DNA of 57,341 nucleotides from Rhodospirillaceae bacterium. Lineage in GTDB: Bacteria; Pseudomonadota; Alphaproteobacteria; Rhodospirillales; JABHCV01. Positions 15,218 through 25,000 of the stretch are shown here, piece by piece. The stretch covers positions 1 to 57,341 of the forward strand of contig JACNJU010000042.1 of NCBI GenBank assembly GCA_014382375.1, in the 5' to 3' direction. Each line of letters begins with the position of its first letter. The first letter of the stretch is position 1. The notes under the pieces are model-generated. The model was not told the origin of the DNA. It did not search any database and saw only the letters and a list, made by a program, of their open reading frames with translations. The position numbers were made by a program, and so were the translations under genes.

Positions 15218-18200
15218 CGATGCGGCTCCCTTCCTTATCGAAGAAGACAGGGTCAACGATTTCGCAATCCATGGTTTTATCTTCCATGGGGGCGTGGATG
15301 GTCTCTCCCATGCGGTTGCGGCCATCCTTGACGACGGCCAGGGCGATGGAACGGCCCAGGGTGGCGCTGTAGTAGCTCGATGTCACATGGCCGATCATGT
15401 CCATGGGTGGGGCCGGTTTAAGATCGGCAACCAGTTGCGCCCCTTCGGGCAGGACTTCCGCCGGATTTGTTGTTAGCAAACCGACAAGCTGTTTGCGGCC
15501 CTCGCGCACGCAATCGGCGCGGGACAGGGAACGCCGCCCGATAAAGTCTTTCTTTTTGGAGACGATCCAGTCCATGCCCAAATCCAGCGGCGTCATGGTG
15601 CCGTCGGTTTCCTGGCCGACAATGATGTAACCCTTTTCGGCGCGCAGGATGTGCATGGTCTCGGTGCCGTAAGGGGTGATGCCATACTTTTCTCCGGCGT
15701 TCATCAGGGCCGTCCACAAGGCAAGACCCATGTTGGCCGGGACGTTGATTTCATAAGACAATTCGCCGGTGAAACTGATGCGGAAGACCCGCGCCGGGAT
15801 ACCGCCGACGGTGCCTTCCCTGAAGCTCATAAACGGGAAGGCCTCCTTGTCCAAATCAATGTCAGTGGTGAATTCGGCCATCAGGTCACCCGCCCTGGGG
15901 CCGCAGATGGTCATGGTTGACCAGTATTCGGTGACCGAATTGCAGTAGACCTGAAGTTCCGGCCATTCCGTTTGCAGCCATTCTTCAAGCCAGCCTAAGA
16001 CACGGGCGGCGTTGCCGGTGGTTGTCGTCATGTGGAAATGATTGTCACCCAGGCGGGCGGTGACGCCGTCGTCCATAACCATGGCGTCTTCACCGAGCAT
16101 CAGGCCGTAACGGCACTTGCCGACCCCCAGCTTGATCCAGGCGTTGGTGTAGATGCGGTTGATGAATTCGGCAGCGTCGGGGCCCTGAATGTCGATCTTG
16201 CCAAGGGTCGAGGCATCAAGGATGCCAATGGCGTTGCGTGCCGCCAGACACTCACGATTAAGGGCGTCCTGCATGGTCTCGCCGGGTTTCGGGTAGTACC
16301 AGGGGCGCTTCCACTGGCCGACGTCCTCGAACAGGGCCCCAGCCGCCTCATGCCAGTGATGCATGGCGGTTTTCCGGGCCGGGTCGGAAAATTCACCGAT
16401 ATCACGCCCGGCAAGGGCTCCGTAGGTAACCGGGGTAAAGGGCGGGCGGAAAGTGGTGGTGCCGACCTCTGCTATCGGTTGGCCAAGCGCCTGACCGAGC
16501 ACAGCCATACCGGGGATGTTGCCGGTTTTGCCCTGATCGGGGCCCATGCCAAGGGCGGTGTAGCGCTTGACGTGTTCGACAGAATGGTAGCCTTCACGGG
16601 CCGCAAGTTCGATGTCGGCGACGCTGACGTCGCTGTGAATGTCGACAAAGTGTTTGGCCCCAAAGCCCTTGGCGCGATTATCCAGATTGCTTGAGGGAAC
16701 GATCCATAACGCCTGCAAAGGGGCCTCAAAGACCGTATCGGCAACGGGTTGCTTGTGACGGGAGGGTGTGAACCCGGCCAGCTTGGCCGCTGCCTTACCA
16801 ACGTCGTGACCGCTTTTCAGGCAATCCTTCAGTGAGAACGTTCCGGCGCAGGCACCAGCGGATTGTTCTTTCTGGACGGACGGGCCGGGCACGAAGGACT
16901 GAATGGTTTCATCGAAGCGCGCCTTGCCGCCTGACTGGGAATGCAGGTGGACAACCGGGTTCCAGCCGCCTGATGAGCCAACAACATCACAGTCTATTCT
17001 CTTGGCCGGGCCGCTGACATTTTCGCTGTCAGCAGACAGTTCGCTGATCTCGACGGCTTTCACGGCCATCTTCCCGATCACGGCGGTAATCGCCCAACCA
17101 TCGAAGACGCTGATATCGCGGGCTCGCACAGCATCAACCAGCGGGCCATCCGGATCGTTGCGCAGATCAACAACGGCAGCGACGCTGATGCCGGCATCAT
17201 CAAGGGCAAGGGCGGAACGATAGGCGTCGTCGTTGTTGGTGAAAATAACGGTCTTTTTACCGGGGCTGACGCCGTAACGGGTGACGTAAGACCGCAGGGC
17301 ACCGGCCAGCATCACGCCGGGGCGGTCATTGTTGGCAAAGACCAACGGTCGCTCAATGGCCCCGGTCGCGAGCACAACCTGCCTGGCGCGTACCCTCCAC
17401 AGTCGTTCACTGCTATGGGGTAGCGGCCTGGCAACATTGATATGACGCCGCTCGAGCAGACCAAGGTAATTTTGATCGTAATAACCGAAGGCGGTGGTTC
17501 TGGTCAGGATCCGGACGTCATCCATGGCAGTCAGTTCGCGGGTTGCGTCTTCGACCCACTGCATGGCCGGTTTGCCGTCGATGGTCTCATTTTCGGAAAG
17601 CATCCTGCCGCCAAGCTCGCCTTCCTGATCGGCAAGGATGACACGCGCACCACTGCGCCCGGCGGCCAGTGCTGCGGCCAGTCCGCTGGGGCCACCGCCG
17701 ACGACCAGCACGTCGGCATGTTCGTGCATTTTATCGTAAGTGTCCGGGTCTGGCAGTTTGGGCGCGGTGCCAAGCCCGGCCGCATTGCGGATGACTTTCT
17801 CGTAGGTCATCCAGAAGCTCTTCGGCCACATGAAGGTCTTGTAATAAAAACCGGCAGGCAGCAGGCGTGCGGCCAGGGAATTGATCGCGCCGATATCAAA
17901 TTCTACGGATGGCCAGCAGTTGACGCTTTTGGCGCTCAATCCATCGTACAGTTCGATTTCCGTAGCCTGCAGGTTGGGTCGGGTGCGGGCCCCGTTTTCA
18001 AGCTGGACGACGGCGTTGGGCTCTTCGACCCCGGCCGAATAAAGACCGCGCGGGCGATGGTATTTGAAGCTTCGGGCAAGCGCTTTAACGCCGTTTGCCA
18101 GCAGGGCAGAAGCCAGGGTGTCGCCTTCAAAGCCGGTGTAACGACGGCCATTAAAGGTGAAAGCGAGGGTCTTTGTTCGTTCGATACGACCGCCCTCGGC

Positions 18201-18224
18201 CAGTCTGTTGCGCGAGGTGCTCAT
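15210..18224 (-). CDS. soxA: sarcosine oxidase, alpha subunit
   Basis: A 1004-residue subunit, the usual length. Domain order: an N-terminal ferredoxin-like fold (residues 20-110, FNGRRYTGFEGDTLASALLANG); an NAD(P)/FAD-type Rossmann domain starting at DVLVVGGGPSGLAAALAAGRSGARV (about 170-195); a second nucleotide-binding stretch; and a C-terminal GcvT/aminomethyltransferase part (about 600-1000), which binds THF and turns the sarcosine methyl into methylene-THF. The enzyme oxidises sarcosine with O2 to glycine, H2O2 and a C1 unit. It overlaps soxD by ATGA (18221-18224) and soxG by 8 bases. Assignment is firm. Confidence 0.96.
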   Translation of the reverse strand: MSTSRNRLAEGGRIERTKTLAFTFNGRRYTGFEGDTLASALLANGVKALARSFKYHRPRGLYSAGVEEPNAVVQLENGARTRPNLQATEIELYDGLSAKSVNCWPSVEFDIGAINSLAARLLPAGFYYKTFMWPKSFWMTYEKVIRNAAGLGTAPKLPDPDTYDKMHEHADVLVVGGGPSGLAAALAAGRSGARVILADQEGELGGRMLSENETIDGKPAMQWVEDATRELTAMDDVRILTRTTAFGYYDQNYLGLLERRHINVARPLPHSSERLWRVRARQVVLATGAIERPLVFANNDRPGVMLAGALRSYVTRYGVSPGKKTVIFTNNDDAYRSALALDDAGISVAAVVDLRNDPDGPLVDAVRARDISVFDGWAITAVIGKMAVKAVEISELSADSENVSGPAKRIDCDVVGSSGGWNPVVHLHSQSGGKARFDETIQSFVPGPSVQKEQSAGACAGTFSLKDCLKSGHDVGKAAAKLAGFTPSRHKQPVADTVFEAPLQALWIVPSSNLDNRAKGFGAKHFVDIHSDVSVADIELAAREGYHSVEHVKRYTALGMGPDQGKTGNIPGMAVLGQALGQPIAEVGTTTFRPPFTPVTYGALAGRDIGEFSDPARKTAMHHWHEAAGALFEDVGQWKRPWYYPKPGETMQDALNRECLAARNAIGILDASTLGKIDIQGPDAAEFINRIYTNAWIKLGVGKCRYGLMLGEDAMVMDDGVTARLGDNHFHMTTTTGNAARVLGWLEEWLQTEWPELQVYCNSVTEYWSTMTICGPRAGDLMAEFTTDIDLDKEAFPFMSFREGTVGGIPARVFRISFTGELSYEINVPANMGLALWTALMNAGEKYGITPYGTETMHILRAEKGYIIVGQETDGTMTPLDLGMDWIVSKKKDFIGRRSLSRADCVREGRKQLVGLLTTNPAEVLPEGAQLVADLKPAPPMDMIGHVTSSYYSATLGRSIALAVVKDGRNRMGETIHAPMEDKTMDCEIVDPVFFDKEGSRIDG

Positions 18225-18493
18225 TTCGGGGGTTTCTCACCGATTTTATAAACAGCACCGAATTCATGGGTTGCGGTGTTGCGTTGCATGTTGAACCAGC
18301 GACGGCAGCCATGGGCGTGGTTCCAACGCTCAAGGTAGTTGCCTTTGGTGTTTTTGCGCATGAACAGATAGTCGGCCCACTCCTCGTCGTTTAGCGCGTC
18401 GGGATCTTTAGGGCGCACGATGTGGGCTTCCCCGCCGTAGGCGAATTCTTCTTCATCGCGCTCACCGCACCAGGGACAATTAATCAAGAACAT
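18221..18493 (-). CDS. soxD: sarcosine oxidase, delta subunit
   Basis: A 90-residue zinc-binding small subunit. Cys6 and Cys9 in CPWCG together with His59 and Cys63 (WNHAHGCRRWF) match the zinc ligands known for this subunit. RDEEEFAYGGEAHIVRP and GNYLERWNHAHGCRRWFN are family signatures. It stabilises the tetramer at the alpha-beta interface. Located between soxB (15-base gap) and soxA (ATGA overlap). Length is exactly as expected. Confidence 0.96.
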   Translation of the reverse strand: MFLINCPWCGERDEEEFAYGGEAHIVRPKDPDALNDEEWADYLFMRKNTKGNYLERWNHAHGCRRWFNMQRNTATHEFGAVYKIGEKPPK

Positions 18494-18508
18494 CGAAAAT
18501 TTCCTTCC

Positions 18509-19762
18509 CTAATGTGCAACGGCGGCAGCGCCGTGCTCGTCAATTAAAGCCCCGGTGGTGAAACGCTCAAGGGCGAAGGGTGCGTTCAACGCGTGAGGAC
18601 GATCCTGGGCGATGGTATGGGCGAAGACCCAGCCGGAACCGGGTGTTCCCTTAAAGCCGCCGGTGCCCCAGCCACCGTTCACATAAAGGCCCTCAACCGG
18701 GGTTTTTGAAACAATGGGACTGGCGTCGGGGCAGGTGTCGACGATACCGGCCCATTGGCGCATCAGTCTTAACCTTGAAAGAATCGGGATCAGTTTGGTG
18801 ACGGCGGCCATTTGTTGTTCGACCACAGCCAGAGTGCTTTTCTGGGTGTAGGAAATAAAATGATCGATACCGGCGCCCATGACCATTTCGCCGCGGTCCG
18901 ACTGGCTGATATAGGCATGGACGGCGCCTGACATGACAACACAATCGAGGATCGGTTTGATCGGTTCGGAAACCATCGCCTGCAGCGGGAAGCTTTCAAT
19001 GGGCAGGCGGAGGCCAGCCATGGCGGCGACGTGGGATGTATGACCGGCGGTGACGATGGCGACTTTTTTCGCCTTGATGGTGCCGCGCGATGTTTCAACC
19101 CCGGTAACCGTGTCACCGTCGCGCATGATGCCGGTGACTTCGCATTTTTGGATGATATCAATGCCGCGGGCATCGGCAGCGCGGGCATAACCCCAGGCGA
19201 CGCCGTCATGACGGGCGACGCCGCCGCGTTTTTGCAGCGATGCGCCAAGGATGGGGTAGCGGGCGTTCTTCGAGCAATCGAGGATCGGCACCATGGCCTG
19301 GACATCTGCGGTACTGAGCATTTCAGAATCGATGCCGTTTAAGCGGATGGCATTAACCCGGCGGCTGATTTCACGCAGATCGTGCAGGTTATGGGCAAGG
19401 TTAAGCACGCCGCGCTGGCTCAACATGATGTTGAAATTCAGGTCCTGGGAGAGGCCTTCGTAAAGTTTCAGGGACATATCATACAGGCGGGCACTTTCGT
19501 CCCACAGGTAGTTGGAACGAATGATGGTCGTATTGCGGCCCGTATTGCCGCCGCCAATCCAGCCTTTTTCGATAACGGCAACATTGGTGATGCCGTGCTC
19601 CTTGGCAAGATAGTAGGCGGTCGCCAGGCCATGACCACCACCGCCAATAATAATGACGTCGTATTCAGGCTTTGGCTCAGGGCTACGCCAGGCCTGTTCC
19701 CAGCCCTGATGATAACCCATAGCGTTACGCACAAGACTGAAAATGGAATACTTCGACTTCAC
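18509..19762 (-). CDS. soxB: sarcosine oxidase, beta subunit
   Basis: A 417-residue flavoprotein with a DAO fold. The FAD-binding dinucleotide motif is [23 protein letters not shown] (residues 35-57). The family motif [17 protein letters not shown] contains His185, the likely covalent FMN attachment site. The C-terminus carries [17 protein letters not shown]. It is the first gene of the soxBDAG operon and begins at a GTG (19762) with GGGAGGA upstream. The gene oxidises sarcosine; electrons pass to oxygen, giving H2O2. The promoter should lie in the 105 bases before it, where I see no clear -35/-10 pair. Confidence 0.96.
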   Translation of the reverse strand: MKSKYSIFSLVRNAMGYHQGWEQAWRSPEPKPEYDVIIIGGGGHGLATAYYLAKEHGITNVAVIEKGWIGGGNTGRNTTIIRSNYLWDESARLYDMSLKLYEGLSQDLNFNIMLSQRGVLNLAHNLHDLREISRRVNAIRLNGIDSEMLSTADVQAMVPILDCSKNARYPILGASLQKRGGVARHDGVAWGYARAADARGIDIIQKCEVTGIMRDGDTVTGVETSRGTIKAKKVAIVTAGHTSHVAAMAGLRLPIESFPLQAMVSEPIKPILDCVVMSGAVHAYISQSDRGEMVMGAGIDHFISYTQKSTLAVVEQQMAAVTKLIPILSRLRLMRQWAGIVDTCPDASPIVSKTPVEGLYVNGGWGTGGFKGTPGSGWVFAHTIAQDRPHALNAPFALERFTTGALIDEHGAAAVAH

Positions 19763-19867
19763 CCTTATATCCTCCCTTTCGGCTAGCGTATCACTCGCAG
19801 AGGGGGGGAATCCAGTCTATCCACGCTGCGACCTGGGATGCCGGAAATACGACGGTCCTGTTGCCGC

Positions 19868-20278
19868 TTAGCCCGGGTAAGCCCCATGCCTGGGAAGATC
19901 GTCGGAAAGCTCGTAGTAATCGCCCTTGTCGTCTGTGAAGATATGAGATTTTGTGACCAGATGGGTAATCCCGTCCAGGCTACCCGCAGCAATGGCCATG
20001 TGAGCGGCATTCTTGCGGTCATAGAACAGGCTGGAGCCACATTCACTACAGAATCCACGGCGGGCTTGTTGCGATGATTGAAACCACTTCAATCCCCTTT
20101 CCTCTGTAAAGGTGAGAGCATTTTTAGGGGCACCGCTAAAAGCGCCGAAGTGGCCGCTGGTTCTGCGGCACTGGGAACAATGGCAATTGATGACGGGGCG
20201 CAAGTCACCCCGGATATTAAAGCGCACCGCACCACACAGGCAGCTAGCAGTCGTGATTTTATCGTTCTGATCGTTCAT
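19868..20278 (-). CDS. Gfa/CENP-V family zinc protein (formaldehyde-activating enzyme-like)
   Basis: A 136-residue protein of the GFA family. It has all seven conserved cysteines of the two-zinc fold: Cys13 and Cys15 (SCLCGAVRF), Cys32, Cys34 and Cys37 (CHCSQCRRTSG), Cys77 and Cys80 (GFCSECGSSLFYD). I chose the ATG at 20278 because AAGGAGGGGG precedes it; an upstream in-frame start at 20308 has no such site. In Paracoccus the founding Gfa speeds glutathione-formaldehyde adduct formation, though many relatives have other roles. It is on the same strand just upstream of soxB, so it might handle formaldehyde released by sarcosine oxidation. That link is inferred. Confidence 0.8.
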   Translation of the reverse strand: MNDQNDKITTASCLCGAVRFNIRGDLRPVINCHCSQCRRTSGHFGAFSGAPKNALTFTEERGLKWFQSSQQARRGFCSECGSSLFYDRKNAAHMAIAAGSLDGITHLVTKSHIFTDDKGDYYELSDDLPRHGAYPG

Positions 20279-20382
20279 TTCCCCCTCCTTTGACATTGAT
20301 GGGATCATTCTGACCCGATAAGCGATCCGCTGCCAGTCATTGCTCGACCCTGGATGCAGGAAAGTCGACGGGTCTTATTGTG

Positions 20383-20410
20383 TTGACACGATATATATCG
20401 TTTTGATATA
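20383..20410 (+). promoter_or_regulatory. promoter and palindromic operator of the padR-efflux operon
   Basis: TTGACA at 20383-20388 and GATATA at 20405-20410, 16 bases apart, form a sigma-70-like promoter. The spacer contains the perfect 12-base palindrome CGATATATATCG (20389-20400), and a second small palindrome GCACGTGC follows at 20412-20419. PadR proteins usually repress their own operon from such sites, so this is the probable operator; the protein start is 32 bases further on. The positions are seen directly; repression is inferred. Confidence 0.65.
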
Positions 20411-20442
20411 TGCACGTGCGATACATGTAAGGAATAGACACC

Positions 20443-20991
20443 ATGGATGCTAAAAATTTGTGCCTTGGCGCGCTGACCTGCGGCGACGCCAGCGGTTATG
20501 AAATCAAGAAGATGTTTGAAGAAGGCCCGTTCGCCCACTTCCATCAAGTCAGTTTTGGCTCGATCTATCCGGCCCTGGCAAAGCTGTGCGATGAAGAGCT
20601 TATCAGTATGCGTGAGGAGACCCAGGATGGCCGCCCCGACAAGAAAGTCTATTCCCTGACCGATAATGGTCGCCAGGCCTTGAGAAAAGCCCTGAAGAAG
20701 AAACCTGCCGATGACAAGTTGCGTTCGGAAGTGATGGTGATGTTCTTTCTGGAAGAGTTTCTTGAAGCCGATCATCTTCGCGAGGTGTTTGACCAGCAGC
20801 TTGAATTTTACCGCAGGCTGCTTGCCAAGGTCGAAGGTCTTGACGATAGCGGTGTATCCCACCAGCGCCTTTTTGTTCGCGACTTTGGGCGGATGTTTTA
20901 CCGAAGTATCGTCGGGTATATGGAAGAAAACGGTCATTTACTTTTTGGTGATAAACCGCAGGCCATGGAAAAAGCAGGGACCGACCAATGA
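20443..20991 (+). CDS. PadR family transcriptional regulator
   Basis: A 182-residue repressor with an N-terminal winged helix (LCLGALTCGDASGYEIKKMF, SFGSIYPALAKLCDEELIS, DGRPDKKVYSLTDNGRQAL) and a C-terminal helical dimerisation half (Vir_act_alpha_C type). It is the first gene of a three-gene operon with an efflux adaptor and RND pump, overlapping the adaptor start by ATGA. It therefore probably senses a pump substrate and releases the palindrome at 20389-20400. The ligand is unknown. Confidence 0.9.
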   Translation: MDAKNLCLGALTCGDASGYEIKKMFEEGPFAHFHQVSFGSIYPALAKLCDEELISMREETQDGRPDKKVYSLTDNGRQALRKALKKKPADDKLRSEVMVMFFLEEFLEADHLREVFDQQLEFYRRLLAKVEGLDDSGVSHQRLFVRDFGRMFYRSIVGYMEENGHLLFGDKPQAMEKAGTDQ

Positions 20992-22070
20992 AAAAATCCT
21001 TCATCATCGCCTTTGGCGTCGCCCTGGTGGCTTTTGTCTGGGTCGTTTCTGGCCAGTTCGAGGGGAGCTCGAATGAACTGCAGATTGCATCGGGTACGCA
21101 GGCACCTGACAGCGAGAACCTGATTCAGGTCAGGACCCGTCGGTCCACTGCCCGTAACCACGAAAGTTCGGTTGTTTTGTTTGGTCGGACAGAAGGTGTG
21201 CGCTCGGTTCAGGTCAAGGTTGAAACATCCGGACGGATTGTCGCAGTTCCCGGTGTTAAGGGACAGATCGTCAATAAAGGGGATGTCATCGCCCGTATTG
21301 CCATGGATGACCGTCAGGCCCGCCTGAATGAGGCCAAAGCCATTGTCGAACGCTACGCCATCGCCTTTGAAGCGGCCCAGAAACTTTCGAAAAAACAGTT
21401 CCGCTCAAAAGTCCAGTTGTCTGCTGCCAATGCCGACCTTGAAACCGCAAAAGCCAGCTTGCGCTCGATCACCATCGATATTGACCGCACCACCATTCGT
21501 GCCCCGTTCAAAGGTGTGCTCGACGATGTTGTTGTCGATATTGGTGATTTCGTCGCTGTCGGCACCGTCAGCGCCATCGTTGTCGATCTTGATCCCATCC
21601 TGATTGTTGGTGAGGTCACCGAAAGGGCGGCCAATCATCTTAAATTGGGTGATATCGCCACTGTTACGCCCGTTGGCAGTGATCCCAGACAGGGAATTGT
21701 CACGTATATTTCAAAAGTTGGTTCGCCATCAACGCGGACATTCCGGGTTGAAGTCAGCCTGGCCAATCCGGACGGTGTTATTTCTGAAGGTGTGACGTCA
21801 GAACTCAAACTGGAGCAAGGTCGTATCAAGGCGCATTTTGTTACGCCGGCTGTGTTGACCTTAAATGACCGTGGGGAATTGGGCGTCAAGGTTCTCGATA
21901 CAGGCAGCGTGGTGCAGTTCCACAAGGTTACGATTGTCGATGACACGCCCGAAGGTATTTGGTTGACGGGGCTTCCCCAAGACGCCGACCTGATCGTCGT
22001 CGGTCAGGAATTCGTTCGTTCCGGCCAGAAGGCCCAGGGTATCAAAATCACCGGGGACCAGGCATCATGA
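20988..22070 (+). CDS. RND efflux periplasmic adaptor (membrane fusion protein)
   Basis: A 360-residue HlyD/AcrA-like adaptor. A signal/anchor segment occupies residues 4-20. A lipoyl-like half motif VKVETSGRIVAVPGVKGQIVNKGDVIARI (about 72-100) comes next, followed by an alpha-hairpin (NEAKAIVERYAIAFEAAQKL), the second lipoyl half TIRAPFKGVLDDVVVDIGDFV and a beta-barrel domain. It links the inner-membrane pump to an outer-membrane channel across the periplasm. Start and stop overlap padR and the RND gene by ATGA. No TolC-like gene is present nearby, so the channel must be encoded elsewhere. Confidence 0.92.
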   Translation: MKKSFIIAFGVALVAFVWVVSGQFEGSSNELQIASGTQAPDSENLIQVRTRRSTARNHESSVVLFGRTEGVRSVQVKVETSGRIVAVPGVKGQIVNKGDVIARIAMDDRQARLNEAKAIVERYAIAFEAAQKLSKKQFRSKVQLSAANADLETAKASLRSITIDIDRTTIRAPFKGVLDDVVVDIGDFVAVGTVSAIVVDLDPILIVGEVTERAANHLKLGDIATVTPVGSDPRQGIVTYISKVGSPSTRTFRVEVSLANPDGVISEGVTSELKLEQGRIKAHFVTPAVLTLNDRGELGVKVLDTGSVVQFHKVTIVDDTPEGIWLTGLPQDADLIVVGQEFVRSGQKAQGIKITGDQAS

Positions 22071-25000
22071 ACGCGATTATTGATGCAGCGGTCACCCATT
22101 CCAGAACGGTTCTTGCGGCCCTGGTGTTGATTTTGATCACAGGCACAAAAGCTTATATCGATGTGCCCAAGGAAGCTGACCCGGATATTAACATCCCGAT
22201 TGTCTACGTGCAGATGATCCACGAGGGCATCTCGCCCGAAGACGCCGAACGCTTGCTCATTCGCCCCATGGAGCAGGAGCTTCGGAGCATCGAAGGGGTC
22301 AAGGAAATGCGCGCTACCGGCTATGAAGGCGGGGCCAGTGTGACTCTTGAATTTGATGCCGGTTTTGACGCCGACAAGGCGATGAGCGATGTTCGTGACA
22401 AGGTTGATTTGGCGAAACCTGATCTGCCTGATGAAACCGAAGAGCCGACTGTTCATGAAGTCAATTTCAGCCTGTTTCCGGTTCTTCTCGTCACGCTGGC
22501 CGGTGAGGTTCCAGAACGCACATTGCTACGGCTGGCCCGCGATTTGAAAGATGAGGTTGAATCAATCTCCACGGTGCTGGAAGTTAAAATCGCTGGTGAC
22601 CGCGAAGAAATGGTCGAGGTGCTGATTGATCCGGTGCGCGTCGAAAGTTACGGGTTGTCGCCTGAACAGGCGGTTCAACTGGTCGCCGCGTCCAATCTGC
22701 TGGTTGCCGCAGGGGCCCAGGATACCGGCCATGGTCGCTTTTCGCTTAAAGTGCCGGGGCTGCTTGAAACCACCAAGGATATTATGGGGTTGCCGATCAG
22801 GACCGATGGCGACGCCGTTATTTCTTTTTCCGACGTTGCGGAAATCCGTCGCACCTTCAAGGATGCTGAAAGCTTCGCCCGCTACGATGGCCATCAGGCG
22901 CTGGTTCTGGAAGTCACCAAACGGACCGGTGAAAACATTATCGACACCATTGAAAATGTTCGCCGTGTGGTCCACTCGGCAAGGGCTGACTGGCCGGAAT
23001 CTTTGAAGCAAGCCGTCAAGGTCGGCTTCGCACAGGATAAATCAAAAGATATCCGGATCATGCTCAACGATTTGCAAAATAATGTCATCGCCGCCATTCT
23101 GTTGGTCATGGTCGTGGTCATCGCGGCCCTTGGCCTGCGCACGGCAGGGCTTGTTGGCATCGCCATTCCTGGCTCGTTCCTGACCGGCATTCTGGTTTTG
23201 ACGAGTTTCGGCATGACCATCAATATCGTCGTCCTGTTCGGCTTGATCCTTGCCGTCGGCATGCTGGTTGACGGGGCCATCGTGGTGACCGAATTTGCGG
23301 ATCGAAAAATGATCGAAGGTGAGCCTCGCCGTATTGCTTATGCGCTGGCCGCCAAACGCATGTCATGGCCGATTATCGCCTCTACCGCGACCACACTGGC
23401 GGCCTTCCTGCCGCTGGTGTTCTGGCCCGGTGTGGTCGGCGAGTTTATGAAGTTCCTGCCGCTGACCCTGCTTGCCACCTTGTCGGCCTCGCTTTTGATG
23501 GCATTGATTTTTGTGCCGACACTGGGTGCATTCATTGGTAAACCGGGCAATGCCGATCACGAAAAAATGACCCTGCTGGCCGGTAGTGAACACCATGACC
23601 CGGAAGAAACCGGCGGCTTTACCGGTGGCTATATCCACGTTCTTAAAATTGCCCTTAACCATCCGGCAAAAATTCTTATGGCAGCGCTTGTCCTGCTGGT
23701 CGGGGTTCAGGTGGTCTACGGGACGTTTGGCAAGGGGATTGAATTCTTCCCCGAAGTGGAACCAGATTTTGCAAAAATTCAGGTCCGCGCCCGGGGCAAC
23801 CTGTCGGTCTATGAAATGGACCGCCTGATGGAAGAAGTTGAAGCCCGGGTTTTAGAGATCGGCAAGGAGAAGGGTGAATTCGAAGGGATTTATCTGCGCA
23901 CTGGCAAAGAACAGAACAGCCAGGAAGCGGAAGACATTATCGGCATCATCTCACTTCAATTCACCGACTGGCAACACCGTCGCAAAGCCGATCAAATCCT
24001 GGATGAAATCGAAGCCCGCACCGCCGATCTGGTCGGTATCATCATCGACAGGCGAAAGCAGGAATCCGGCCCACCGGTGGGTAAACCCGTGGCCATTGAA
24101 TTGTCATCGCGTTTCCCCGAACTGCTTATCCCCGCCGTGGGAACCATGTTGCAGGGGTTCCATTCAATCGAGGGACTGATCAATATTGAAGATTCTCGCC
24201 CGCTTCCCGGTATTGACTGGGAAATGCGGGTGGACAGGGCCCAGGCGATGAAATTCAACGCCAGTGTCGATGTTGTCGGACGCGCCATCAAGATGGCCAG
24301 TACCGGCATCAGGCTGGGTGGTTACCGGCCTAATGATGCCGACGAGGAAATCGATATTCAGGCCCGTTATCCGGTCAAATACAGAACCATCAATCAGCTC
24401 GACCATATTCGCATCAATACGGCTTCAGGGCGGGTTCCGATCAGCAACTTTGTTGAACGGATCGCCAAACCCAGAACCGGCACCGTTCAGCGTACCGATG
24501 CCCGGCGCGTGATGACGGTTAAGTCAGATGTCGCCGATGGCCTGCTTCCCGCCGATAAGGTGATCGAACTTCAGGCCTGGCTTGAAAATGCCGATTTTGA
24601 TCCACGAGTTGATATTGCCTTCAAGGGCGAGGACGAAGAACAGAGACAGGCTCAGGCCTTCCTCGGCAAAGCCTTCATGGTGGCGCTGTTTATCATGGCG
24701 ATTATTCTGGTTACCCAGTTCAACAGTTTCTATTCGGCGCTGCTGATCCTGACCGCGGTCATCATGTCGACCATCGGCGTGTTTATTGGCTTGCTGGTGA
24801 CGGGGCAACCGTTCGGCATTGTCATGAGCGGCGTCGGGGTTATCGCCCTTGCCGGGATTGTCGTGAACAACAACATCGTCCTGATTGACACTTATGACCG
24901 CCTGAAGGAAACGGCGGAGACGGCCCGCGAGGCCATCTTACGCACCGGTGCCCAGCGTTTGCGCCCGGTTTTGCTGACGACGATCACCACCATACTGGGC

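Noticed and set aside
20305-20937. 210-codon minus-strand frame opposite padR
   Set aside because: It covers the PadR gene in antisense and has no recognisable domains; the plus-strand PadR reading fits a known family.
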